Shown here: piece by piece, positions 31,206 through 38,402 of the stretch
Layout: each line of letters opens with the position of its first letter
How positions within the stretch are numbered: position 1 is the stretch's first letter
Assembly (NCBI RefSeq): GCF_900141985.1
Contig: NZ_FQZK01000001.1
Span: 1-64,000, forward strand
Length of the DNA: 64,000 bases
Direction: 5' to 3'
DNA from: Nocardiopsis flavescens
Lineage (GTDB): Bacteria > Actinomycetota > Actinomycetes > Streptosporangiales > Streptosporangiaceae
Made by a program: the position numbers and the translations under genes
The notes under the pieces: generated by a model
The model's database searches: none
What the model saw: the letters and a program-made list of their open reading frames with translations, nothing else
Told to the model about the DNA's origin: nothing

Positions 31206-31616
31206 TCAGTCGGTGCGGCGGGCCAGGCGTTCGTGGCGCTGGCGGGCGGCCTGGGCGGAGCCCAGGCCCAGGCCGAAGGCGATCTCCTGCCAGGTCATGC
31301 CGCGGCCCTTGGCCATGTCGAGCAGGCCCTGTTCGAGGCGGTCGAACTCGGCGCGGGCCAGGGGCAGCAGGGTGAGGGCGGCCAGCAGGTCCTCGCGGTC
31401 GACGCCGGGGTGCCCGGTGTCGGGTTCGGCGCTGCCGGCGGCGAGGTCGGCGGTGCGGCGCACGGCGTCCAGGGGCGCCATCGGACGCTGGTCGCCCTCC
31501 CAGCGGAGCCGGTCGGCGTCGGTGGCGTGGCGTTCGGTGAGGCGGGCCAGGGCGGGGTAGGCGCGCTGTTTGCGGGCCTTCTCGGGGTCGGGCGGGGTGA
31601 GGCCGGATGTGGTCAT
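31206..31616 (-). CDS. Small HTH DNA-binding protein
   Basis: The protein has 136 residues. The N-terminal half is charged (PDPEKARKQRAYPALARLTERHATDADRLRWEGDQR). The C-terminus has GMTWQEIAFGLGLGSAQAARQRHERL (about 107-132), a sigma-region-4-like or HTH-type recognition helix common in small actinobacterial DNA-binding proteins. The start ATG at 31616 has no strong Shine-Dalgarno. The upstream gap holds several GTTG..CAAC elements, probably its own operator. Confidence 0.7.
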   Translation of the reverse strand: MTTSGLTPPDPEKARKQRAYPALARLTERHATDADRLRWEGDQRPMAPLDAVRRTADLAAGSAEPDTGHPGVDREDLLAALTLLPLARAEFDRLEQGLLDMAKGRGMTWQEIAFGLGLGSAQAARQRHERLARRTD

Positions 31617-31633
31617 GGGCCCAGCATCACCCC

Positions 31634-31667
31634 GACAACCCCCGGTTGTCAACGTGGTGTTTTCAAC
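31634..31667. promoter_or_regulatory. Cluster of GTTG/CAAC inverted repeats before the HTH gene
   Basis: GACAACC-CCC-GGTTGTC (31634-31650) is a perfect 7-bp-arm inverted repeat. GTTGTCAAC (31645-31653) and GTTTTCAAC (31659-31667) are overlapping or adjacent 9-base palindromes with centres 14 bases apart. The leftward strand also reads TTGACA here (a -35 box). It is a good candidate for promoter plus multi-site operator of the small HTH gene. Confidence 0.55.
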
Positions 31668-31674
31668 ATATTGT

Positions 31675-32418
31675 TCAAAGCCGGGCTAGGTGGTCCGCGA
31701 ACGACACCGTCCCCACCGCCCGCTCCGGGACCAGGTTCTCCCCCCGGCGCAGCGCCGCGAACACCCGCCCCGGCGGGTGCACCGCCACCGTGCGCCTGCT
31801 CAGCCCGCGGTGGCGCAGGTAGGCGTCCATCAGGCCGGCGAAGGACTCCACCGCCGGGCCGCCCATGTCGGGCACCCGCCCGCGCGGCTCCCCCCGGGCC
31901 AGCAGCACCAGCCGGGAGGCCACCTCCCGCACGGCGACCGGCTGCACCGCCATCCGAGGGACGGGCACCGCGGGCAGGCGGGCGGCACCCGCGCACACCG
32001 CCGCCACCAGGTCGTGGAACTGGGTGGCGCGCAGCACCGTCCACCCCAGGCCCGAGGCAGCCAGCGCCCGCTCCACCGTGTACTTGTCGCGGTAGTAGCC
32101 CAGCGGGATCCGGTCCACGCCCACGATCGAGATGTAGACCAGGTGCCCCGCCCCCGCCTGGCGGGCCGCGCGGATCAGGCGGGCGGCGGCCCGCAGGTCC
32201 CCGCCCGCCGGGCTGCTCGCGCAGTGCACCACCGTGTCCACCCCCTCCAGGGCCCGGTCCAGCCCGGTCCCGCGGCGCAGGTCCACCGCGAAGGAGTCGG
32301 GGTCCCCGTCGCGGGGGTGCCTGCTCAGCGAGCGCACCCGCGCCCCCGTCCTGCGCAGCCCCTCCACCACCGGCCGCCCCAGCGTCCCGGTGCCCCCGGT
32401 GACCAGGATCCGTGTCAT
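31675..32418 (-). CDS. Atypical SDR / NAD(P)H-binding protein (NmrA-like)
   Basis: The protein has 247 residues. It starts MTRILVTGGTGTLGRPVV, the extended-SDR nucleotide loop TGGTGTLG (6-14), then RVRSLSRHPRD for the cofactor phosphate, VDTVVHCASS, HLVYISIVGVDRIPLGYYRDKYTVERAL with the Tyr-x3-Lys-like YYRDK, and WTVLRATQFHDLV. This is the NmrA/ytfG-type sugar- or quinone-reductase-like family; the substrate is unknown. The N-terminal 24 residues upstream of ATG 32418 in frame match nothing and are left out. It lies 58 bases upstream of the small HTH gene on the same strand. Confidence 0.88.
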   Translation of the reverse strand: MTRILVTGGTGTLGRPVVEGLRRTGARVRSLSRHPRDGDPDSFAVDLRRGTGLDRALEGVDTVVHCASSPAGGDLRAAARLIRAARQAGAGHLVYISIVGVDRIPLGYYRDKYTVERALAASGLGWTVLRATQFHDLVAAVCAGAARLPAVPVPRMAVQPVAVREVASRLVLLARGEPRGRVPDMGGPAVESFAGLMDAYLRHRGLSRRTVAVHPPGRVFAALRRGENLVPERAVGTVSFADHLARL

Positions 32419-32579
32419 CCGCCGCCCCTTCCCCGCCGCCCGCGCGAACGCTGGCGACGCTAGCACCGCGCCGGCTCCGCGGCGGGGCACCGCGCGGGAG
32501 CGGCCCCCGCACCGGGTCGCTAGTGTGCTGGTCAGCGCCGCCCGACCCGGGACCGGCGACCCCGCACCGAGGAGGAGCG

Positions 32580-33959
32580 ATGTCCCTCGCCCGCAGGCTG
32601 GCCGACGCGATCGGCGCCGACCAGGTCGTCACCGACCCCGAGATCATGCGGGGCTACGCCCACGACGAGGCCGAGTGGGCGCCCTACGGCCGGCCCGCGG
32701 CGGTGGTGCGCCCGCGCGAGACCTCCGAGGTGGCGGCGGTGGTGGCCCTGTGCGCGAGCGAGGGCGTGCCGCTGGTGGGGCGCGGCGCCGGCACCGGGCT
32801 CTCGGGCGCGGCCAACGCCGTGGACGGCTGGGTCGTGGTGTCCTTCGAGCGCATGGACCGGGTGCTGGCGGTGGACCCGGTCCAGCAGAGCGCGGTGGTC
32901 CAGCCCGGCGTGGTCAACGACCGGCTGCGCGAGCGGGTGGCGCGGGACGGGCTGTGGTACCCGCCGGACCCGGCCTCGGCGCCCTGGTCCACGATCGGCG
33001 GCAACGTCGCCACCAACGCGGGCGGGCTGTGCTGCGTCAAGTACGGGGTGACCCGCGACTACGTGCTGGGGATGGAGGCGGTGGTGGGCACCGGGCAGGT
33101 GGTGCGGCTGGGCCGCTCCACCGCCAAGGGGGTGACCGGGTACGACCTGGCCGGGCTCATGGTCGGCTCGGAGGGCACACTGGGCCTGGTCACCGAGGTG
33201 ACGCTGCGGATGCGGCCGCTGCGCACGGGCGTGGAGCACACGGTGGTGGGCTACTTCGACTCCCTCACCGACGCCGGGCGGGCGGTGGCGGCGGTGGCGG
33301 CCTCGGGGGTGGTGCCCTCGGCGCTGGAGCTCATCGACCGGTTCTGCCTTCAGGCCGTGGACGAGTGGAAGAACATGGGCCTGTCGGCGGAGGGCGAGGT
33401 GCTGCTGCTGGCGCGCAGCGACCAGCCCGGGGCGGCCGGGGAGCAGGAGGCCGACACCATCCTGGGCTGCTTCGAGTCCCAGGGGTCGGTGTACGCGGTG
33501 CGCTCCACCGACGCCGAGGAGGCCGAGGCGCTGTTCGCCGCGCGGCGGCTGGCCTACCCGGCGCTGGAGCGGCTGGGCCCGCTGCTGACCGAGGACGTGT
33601 GCGTGCCCAAGGCGCGGGTGCCGCACATGCTGGAGCGCATCGAGGAGGCGGCCCGCCGGTTCGACACCCACATCGGCAACATCGCCCACGCGGGGGACGG
33701 CAACCTGCACCCCCTCTTCATCGTGCCGGCCGGGGACGAGCAGGCGAAGAAGCGGGCCAAGGAGGCGTTCGAGGTGATCGTGGACGAGGCGCTGGCGCTG
33801 GGCGGCACGGTGACCGGGGAGCACGGGGTGGGCCTGCTGAAGATGCGCGGGGCCGCCCGGGAGATGGGGCCCGAGGTGGTGGCCATGCACCGCGCGGTCA
33901 AGGGGGCGCTGGACCCGGCGGGGATCTTCAACCCGGGCAAGGTGTTCGCCACGGCGTGA
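32580..33959 (+). CDS. FAD-binding oxidase, glycolate oxidase/D-lactate dehydrogenase type
   Basis: The protein has 459 residues. FAD_binding_4 (PCMH) domain: RPAAVVRPRETSEVAAVVALC, GRGAGTGLSGAANAV, PPDPASAPWSTIGGNVATNAGGLCCVKYG and YDLAGLMVGSEGTLGLVTEVTLR. The C-terminal FAD-oxidase domain has HIGNIAHAGDGNLHP (the catalytic HxGDGN box) and GTVTGEHGVGLLK, ending DPAGIFNPGKVF. It is the GlcD/Dld2-like family, which oxidises D-2-hydroxy acids. ATG 32580 has a GAGGAGGAG Shine-Dalgarno. It stands alone. Confidence 0.92.
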   Translation: MSLARRLADAIGADQVVTDPEIMRGYAHDEAEWAPYGRPAAVVRPRETSEVAAVVALCASEGVPLVGRGAGTGLSGAANAVDGWVVVSFERMDRVLAVDPVQQSAVVQPGVVNDRLRERVARDGLWYPPDPASAPWSTIGGNVATNAGGLCCVKYGVTRDYVLGMEAVVGTGQVVRLGRSTAKGVTGYDLAGLMVGSEGTLGLVTEVTLRMRPLRTGVEHTVVGYFDSLTDAGRAVAAVAASGVVPSALELIDRFCLQAVDEWKNMGLSAEGEVLLLARSDQPGAAGEQEADTILGCFESQGSVYAVRSTDAEEAEALFAARRLAYPALERLGPLLTEDVCVPKARVPHMLERIEEAARRFDTHIGNIAHAGDGNLHPLFIVPAGDEQAKKRAKEAFEVIVDEALALGGTVTGEHGVGLLKMRGAAREMGPEVVAMHRAVKGALDPAGIFNPGKVFATA

Positions 33960-34087
33960 GCGCCGACCGCGCGCGGTCGGCCGCAGGTGCGCGCGGACCG
34001 GGCCCCGTCCGAACGGCGGGTGCGGTCGGGCCCGCGCGCCGGGCGCGGCCCCGGCGGGCCCCGCCCGCGCCGTCCCGGTACCGTCGT

Positions 34088-34113
34088 CCGGTGCGCCGTG
34101 CGCGGCGCACCGG
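34088..34113. promoter_or_regulatory. Dyad upstream of the tandem MerR gene
   Basis: CCGGTGCGCC and GGCGCACCGG form a perfect 10-bp inverted repeat separated by 6 bases, 24 bases before the GTG start. Likely operator of the MerR-like protein or a leader hairpin. Confidence 0.45.
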
Positions 34114-34136
34114 GGAGCGTGGAGGGGGAGGTCGCG

Positions 34137-34901
34137 GTGACCGGTGGGGGAGAGGGGCTGCGCCCGGTGGACCTGGCCCGGGCGGTGGGCGTCTCGGCGC
34201 AGACGGTGCGCGACTGCGAGGCCTCGGGGGTGCTGCCGCCGGCGCGGCGCACCGCCTCGGGCCAGCGCAGGTTCACCGGCCGCCACCTGGCGGCGCTGGT
34301 GGCCTACCGGGCCCTGGCCCCGGGGATGGGGGTGGCCGCGGCCGGGGAGGTGCTGCGCACCCTGCACACCGACGGGGTGGACGCGGCGCTGGAACTGGTG
34401 GAGGCGGCCTTCGCGCGGGCCCACCGGGAGCGGGCCGCGGTGCGCGAGGCCGCCGGGGCGCTGGCGGCGGTGGCCCGCGCGGCGGCCGCGCCCGGACCGC
34501 CCCGGGTGCTGGCCGGGGTGGGGGCCCCGGGCCGGGAGGGGCCGCTGCGGATCGGCGCGGTGGCGCGCCTGGTGGGGGTGCGGGCCTCGGCGCTGCGGGT
34601 GTGGGAGCGGGCCGGCCTGGTGCGGCCCGGGCGCGATGCGGCCACGGGGTACCGGGTGTACGGGCCCGAGCAGGTGCGCGACGTGCGGGTGGTGTGCGAG
34701 CTGCGCCGGGGCGGGTACGGGCTGGAGCGCATCGCCCCGGTGATGGAGGAGCTGCGCGCCTCGGGCGGCGGGGGCGGGGACGCGCTCCAGGGCGTGCTGC
34801 GCCGCCGGGAGGAGGAGCTGGCCGGGCGCTCGCGCGCCCTGGCGGCGGGGGTGGCGCGGTTGCAGGACTACGTGGACGCGGCGGGCGGCGCCCGGGGGTG
34901 A
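34137..34901 (+). CDS. MerR family regulator with two HTH domains (TioE-like)
   Basis: The protein has 254 residues. Two MerR-type winged HTHs in one chain: the first (about 8-70) LRPVDLARAVGVSAQTVRDCEASGVLPP, the second (about 137-205) LRIGAVARLVGVRASALRVWERAGLVRP then YRVYGPEQVRDVRV. Between them is a helical linker; a coiled tail follows. This two-headed layout is known from TioE-like regulators of actinomycetes. The GTG at 34137 has GGAGGGGG upstream; a GTG at 34119 is an alternative. The target is unknown; no effector gene is next to it. Confidence 0.87.
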   Translation: MTGGGEGLRPVDLARAVGVSAQTVRDCEASGVLPPARRTASGQRRFTGRHLAALVAYRALAPGMGVAAAGEVLRTLHTDGVDAALELVEAAFARAHRERAAVREAAGALAAVARAAAAPGPPRVLAGVGAPGREGPLRIGAVARLVGVRASALRVWERAGLVRPGRDAATGYRVYGPEQVRDVRVVCELRRGGYGLERIAPVMEELRASGGGGGDALQGVLRRREEELAGRSRALAAGVARLQDYVDAAGGARG

Positions 34902-34920
34902 GTGCGGCGTCGCGCCGCGT

Positions 34921-35012
34921 GGTGTGCAGGCGCCGGACCGTTCGCACCGGGGGCGACCCGTTGATCGGTGGGCCCTCGCCCCGGTAGCGCCAGGGCCGGA
35001 CGAAGCCGCACC
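34921..35012 (-). repeat. Dispersed intergenic repeat, copy B
   Basis: Read leftwards it runs from GGTGCGGCTTCGTC (35012) to GCGCCTGCACACC (34921) and matches copy A at 15584-15674, about 85 percent identical by eye with a one-base indel. It lies between the tandem MerR gene and an XRE regulator. Unlike copy A I see no flanking direct repeats. Confidence 0.75.
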
Positions 35013-35184
35013 GGCCGGGGCCGCGAGAACCGCCCCGGCCCCGGGCCGACCGGCGGGGGCGCCCCGGAGTCGGGGTAGGGTGTGATCCCTTCCCCACCCC
35101 CACTGGGACCGGATCCGACCCCTTGCTCCCCCCGGTGGGGGTCCTTTCTTCTCCGGCGGTCCGGGCTGTGGCAGATTGGCCGCC

Positions 35185-35799
35185 ATGGACGACGAACTCG
35201 ACCCGGTGCTGGACGCGGTGGGCCCGCGCCTGCGCGAGCTGCGCCGCGACCGCGGCATCACCCTGGCACGCCTGTCGGAGTCCACCGGGATCTCGGTGAG
35301 CACCCTGTCCCGGCTGGAGTCGGGGCGGCGCCGCCCCACCCTGGAGCTGCTGCTGCCGCTGGCCCGGGTGCACGGGGTGGCCCTGGACGAGCTGGTGGAG
35401 TCGGCCACGGCCGACCCCCGGGTGCGGCTGCGGCCCTTCACCCGCGACGGGGTGGAGTACCTGCCGCTCTCGCGCACCCCGGGCGGCATCCAGGCGTTCC
35501 GGATCACCATCCCGCCGCCCCGCGGGCACGTGGAGACCGAGCAGCGCAGCCACGAGGGACACGACTGGGTGTACGTGCTGGAGGGGCGGCTGCGGCTGCT
35601 GCTGGGGCCGCACGACATGGTGCTCAAACAGGGGGAGGTCGCCGAGTTCGACACCCGCATCCCCCACGGGTTCTACAACCCGGGGCCGGGCCCGGCGTCC
35701 TACCTGGGGCTGTTCGGCCCGCAGGGGGAGCGCGCCCACGTGCGGGTCCGCCCCGGCGGGGACGGACGCGCGGCGGATCGGGAACCGCAGGGGCGGTGA
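35185..35799 (+). CDS. XRE-type HTH regulator with cupin domain
   Basis: The protein has 204 residues. HTH_3 (about 10-65) reads LRELRRDRGITLARLSESTGISVSTLSRLESGRRRPTLELLLPLARVHGV. The cupin domain (about 105-185) has HVETEQRSHEGHDWVYVLEGRLRLLLG and HGFYNPGPGPASYLGLFGP, with His residues that could bind a metal or ligand. This HipB/PuuR-like design controls small-molecule catabolism. I use ATG 35185; a TTG at 35176 is possible. A stem rich in CCCC/GGGG lies in the 80 bases upstream. Confidence 0.88.
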   Translation: MDDELDPVLDAVGPRLRELRRDRGITLARLSESTGISVSTLSRLESGRRRPTLELLLPLARVHGVALDELVESATADPRVRLRPFTRDGVEYLPLSRTPGGIQAFRITIPPPRGHVETEQRSHEGHDWVYVLEGRLRLLLGPHDMVLKQGEVAEFDTRIPHGFYNPGPGPASYLGLFGPQGERAHVRVRPGGDGRAADREPQGR

Positions 35800-35845
35800 G
35801 GGGCGTCTCAACGGTAAGAGCCGTTCGCCGGAAGGAAAGAACCCC

Positions 35846-36559
35846 ATGGATATCGTCGTCGTGGAGGCCGTGGTCCTGGGGGTGCTGGTGCTCGTCGCCG
35901 TCGCCGTCGTGGCCTCCCGGGTGGTGGGGGCGGTGCCCGAGCGCAAGCACTGCGAGCGGCTGGCGGCGTGGGCGCGCGAGCACGGGTGGAGCTACGACCG
36001 GGAGCGCCCGGAGCTGGTGGACCGGTTCGAGGGGGACCCGTTCGTGGAGCGGCGCTCCAACGCCCGCGCCCGGCACGTGCTGTGCGCGCGGCCGGGCGGG
36101 CGGGCGGTGACCGCCTACGAGTACTCCTACGCCACCTCCCGCCACGACGGCCGGGACACCGTCACCACCGGGCACGTGCACACCGTGGTCGCGGTGGCGC
36201 TGCCGGTGCCGGTCCCGGCGGTGGAGGTGCGGGCCCGCGGCGCCGCGGGCCCGCAGCCGCCGGCGGCGGGGGTGCGCGAGGCGGCGGTGGGCGACGCCGC
36301 CTTCGACGCGGCGTTCACGGTGGCCGCGGCCGACGAGGGCTTCGCGCGGCGCGTGCTGGACGAGGGGGTGCGCGCCCACCTGGTGCGGGCCGGCGGCGCC
36401 GTGCCGGTGCCGTTCCGGTTCGCCAGCACCCACCTGCTGACGTGGCAGGACCGGGCGATGGACCCCGGTGCGGCGGCGCAGGCGGCCCAGGCCCTGGTGG
36501 AGCTGCTGGAGCGGGTGCCCGCCGCGGTGTGGGGCGACCAGCGCGACGCGGTGGGCTGA
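35846..36559 (+). CDS. Membrane-anchored hypothetical protein
   Basis: The protein has 237 residues. One N-terminal membrane segment (about 5-28, VVEAVVLGVLVLVAVAVVAS) is followed by a globular cytoplasmic-type domain: HCERLAAWAREHGWSYDRERPELVDRFEGDPF, then AYEYSYATSRHDGRDTVTTGHVHTVVAVAL, then FRFASTHLLTWQDRAMDP. This looks like the actinobacterial family of anchored proteins with a DUF3137-like fold, but I am not certain of the family. Function unknown. Mostly C-ending codons. Confidence 0.75.
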   Translation: MDIVVVEAVVLGVLVLVAVAVVASRVVGAVPERKHCERLAAWAREHGWSYDRERPELVDRFEGDPFVERRSNARARHVLCARPGGRAVTAYEYSYATSRHDGRDTVTTGHVHTVVAVALPVPVPAVEVRARGAAGPQPPAAGVREAAVGDAAFDAAFTVAAADEGFARRVLDEGVRAHLVRAGGAVPVPFRFASTHLLTWQDRAMDPGAAAQAAQALVELLERVPAAVWGDQRDAVG

Positions 36560-36654
36560 GCCCGCTCCCGGCGCCGCACCGCGCGGGTGTACCGGGGGCC
36601 GCGGCGGGTAGCCGCCCCCGTGTGCGCCGGTCGCGGCGCAGGCGAGGGGGGATC

Positions 36655-37488
36655 ATGGCGGACGACGACCGCGTCGCGGGTGCGGGCGCTTTCGACGACT
36701 ACGACCGGGTGGCCGTGGTGACGGGGGCCGACAGCGGGATCGGCCGGGCCACCGCGGTCCGGCTGGCCCGGGAGGGCTTCGACATCGGCATCACCTACCA
36801 CAGCGACGAGGAGGGGGTGGCCCGCACCGCGCGGGAGGTCCGCGACCAGGGGCGCCGGGCGGCGGTGCGCCGGCACGACCTGGCCGACCCGGAGCTGGGC
36901 TCGCAGGCGGTCGCCGACCTGGTGGAGGAGCTGGGCGGGGTGGGTGTGCTGGTCAACAACGCGGGCACCGGCTCGGACGCCCACCTGCTGGACACCGGCT
37001 ACGAGCGCTGGCGCGAGGTGCTGGCGGTGGACCTGGACGCGCCGTTCCTGTGCGCGCGGGTCGCGGCCGCGCACATGCGCGACGCGGGCCGCGGCGGGCG
37101 CATCGTCAACGTCACCAGCGTCCACGAGGAGTACCCGCGGGTGACGGCGGGCCCGTACTGCGTGGCCAAGGGCGGGCTGCGGATGCTGACCCGGGTGCTG
37201 GCCCTGGAGCTGGGGCTGTACGGGATCACGGCGAACGCGGTGGCGCCCGGGGAGATCGCCACGCCGATGACGGGACAGCACGAGGAGGAGCCGCGGCTGG
37301 ACTCGCGGGCGGGGTACCCGCTGGCGCGTCCGGGGCACGCCTTCGAGGTGGCCGAGGCGGTGGCCTTCCTGGCGGGGCCGGGGTCCTCGTACGTGACGGG
37401 GGCGTCGCTTTTCGTGGACGGCGGACTCTCTCTGATGGGCCCCCAGGCCGCGGGGGCGCTGGAGGACGCCACCTGGCGGGCGGGCTGA
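36655..37488 (+). CDS. SDR family oxidoreductase (3-ketoacyl-ACP reductase-like)
   Basis: The protein has 277 residues, a classical short-chain dehydrogenase: VAVVTGADSGIGRATAV (cofactor Gly-rich loop), VLVNNAGTGS (NNAG), INVTSV-type IVNVTSVHEEYP with the catalytic Ser, PYCVAKGGLRML with Tyr-x3-Lys, and ITANAVAPGEIATPM. It ends SSYVTGASLFVDGGL. NADP preference cannot be fixed. It probably reduces a sugar, ketone or aldehyde; related proteins are annotated glucose 1-dehydrogenase. ATG 36655; a short operon with nothing else visible. Confidence 0.92.
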   Translation: MADDDRVAGAGAFDDYDRVAVVTGADSGIGRATAVRLAREGFDIGITYHSDEEGVARTAREVRDQGRRAAVRRHDLADPELGSQAVADLVEELGGVGVLVNNAGTGSDAHLLDTGYERWREVLAVDLDAPFLCARVAAAHMRDAGRGGRIVNVTSVHEEYPRVTAGPYCVAKGGLRMLTRVLALELGLYGITANAVAPGEIATPMTGQHEEEPRLDSRAGYPLARPGHAFEVAEAVAFLAGPGSSYVTGASLFVDGGLSLMGPQAAGALEDATWRAG

Positions 37489-37585
37489 ACGGCCCGGGGG
37501 CGGGCGCGCGAGGGGGGTGTTTGGGCGCGCCCGCCCTGTGGGTAGTGGCGGCCCCGTCCGATGAGTCGACGAGGGGGAAGCGACG

Positions 37586-38131
37586 ATGACAGGCGAGCTG
37601 AACGGGCGCCGGGTGGCGTTCCTGGCGGCGGACGGTGTGGAGCAGGTCGAGCTGCGGGAGCCGTGGCGGGTGCTGCGCGAGGCGGGGGCCGACACCGAGC
37701 TGCTCTCGCTCGAAGACGGCGAGATCCAGGCGATGAACGGCGACATCGAGCCCGCCGACCGGTTCCCCGTGGACCGGCGGGTGTCCCGGGCGTCGGTGGG
37801 CGACTACGACGGGCTGGTGATCCCCGGCGGCACGGTGAACCCCGACAACCTGCGCGCGGACGCCGACGCGGTGCGGTTCGTGCGCGAGTTCGCCGCGCAG
37901 GGGCGGCCCATCGCGGCGATCTGCCACGGCCCGTGGATGCTGGTGGAGGCCGACCTGGTGCGGGGGCGCTCGGTGACGTCGTACCCGAGCATCCGCACCG
38001 ACGTGCGCAACGCCGGGGGCGAGGTGGTGGAGGCCGAGGTGGTGACGGACCGGGGGATCACCACCAGCCGCGACCCGAACGACCTGCCGGCGTTCTGCGC
38101 GCGGATCGTGGAGGAGCTGTCCCGGTCCTGA
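37586..38131 (+). CDS. Type 1 glutamine amidotransferase-like protein (PfpI/YhbO family)
   Basis: The protein has 181 residues, the PfpI size. VAFLAADGVEQVELREPWRVL, GLVIPGGTVNPDNLRAD, and the nucleophile elbow AAICHGPWMLVEADLVRGRSVT with the catalytic Cys-His. The family includes intracellular proteases and deglycases that protect against methylglyoxal and other stress. ATG 37586 after a purine-rich AGGGGGAAG. It follows the SDR gene by 97 bases. Confidence 0.92.
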   Translation: MTGELNGRRVAFLAADGVEQVELREPWRVLREAGADTELLSLEDGEIQAMNGDIEPADRFPVDRRVSRASVGDYDGLVIPGGTVNPDNLRADADAVRFVREFAAQGRPIAAICHGPWMLVEADLVRGRSVTSYPSIRTDVRNAGGEVVEAEVVTDRGITTSRDPNDLPAFCARIVEELSRS

Positions 38132-38174
38132 GCGGAGCGGTCCGGCGGGCGCCGGGGCCGGGCCGCGAGGTTGC

Positions 38175-38200
38175 GGGGGCGGACCCGCGGGTCCGCCCCC
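38175..38200. terminator. Perfect 26-bp palindrome after the PfpI gene
   Basis: GGGGGCGGACCCG and its mirror form a perfect palindrome 44 bases past the stop; the first of two strong hairpins in this gap. Confidence 0.6.
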
Positions 38201-38222
38201 GTGCTCCCGACCACCGGGAGCG

Positions 38223-38268
38223 GCACGGAGAGGGGGCGGGGCCGACCGGCCCCGCCCCCTCTCCGTGC
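38223..38268. terminator. 21-bp stem bidirectional terminator
   Basis: A perfect stem of 21 bp (left arm beginning GCACGGAGAGGGGGC) with a GACC loop, between the convergent PfpI and MetS genes. It matches the 27019-27060 palindrome for the longest stem in the window. Confidence 0.75.
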
Positions 38269-38288
38269 GTGCGCGTGCGCGCCCGGGG

Positions 38289-38402
38289 TCAGTCGTCCTC
38301 GGGCGCCTCGGGGTGGCGCCGCAGGTGGACGACGGCGGCGACCAGACCGCCCCACAGCAGCACCATGGAGACGACCATCATGGTGATAGCGCCCATCGAC
38401 AT
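38289..38402 (-). CDS. metS: MetS family small subunit of an NSS amino-acid importer
   Basis: This 37-residue protein, MSMGAITMMVVSMVLLWGG followed by LVAAVVHLRRHPEAPEDD, has one membrane helix (about 5-27) and a short basic-acidic tail. It matches the MetS subunit of the methionine/alanine importer MetPS. Its ATG overlaps the stop of the NSS transporter gene (TGATG), so the two are coupled. In Corynebacterium MetS is needed for transport by MetP. It is easy to miss because of its size. Confidence 0.82.
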   Translation of the reverse strand: MSMGAITMMVVSMVLLWGGLVAAVVHLRRHPEAPEDD

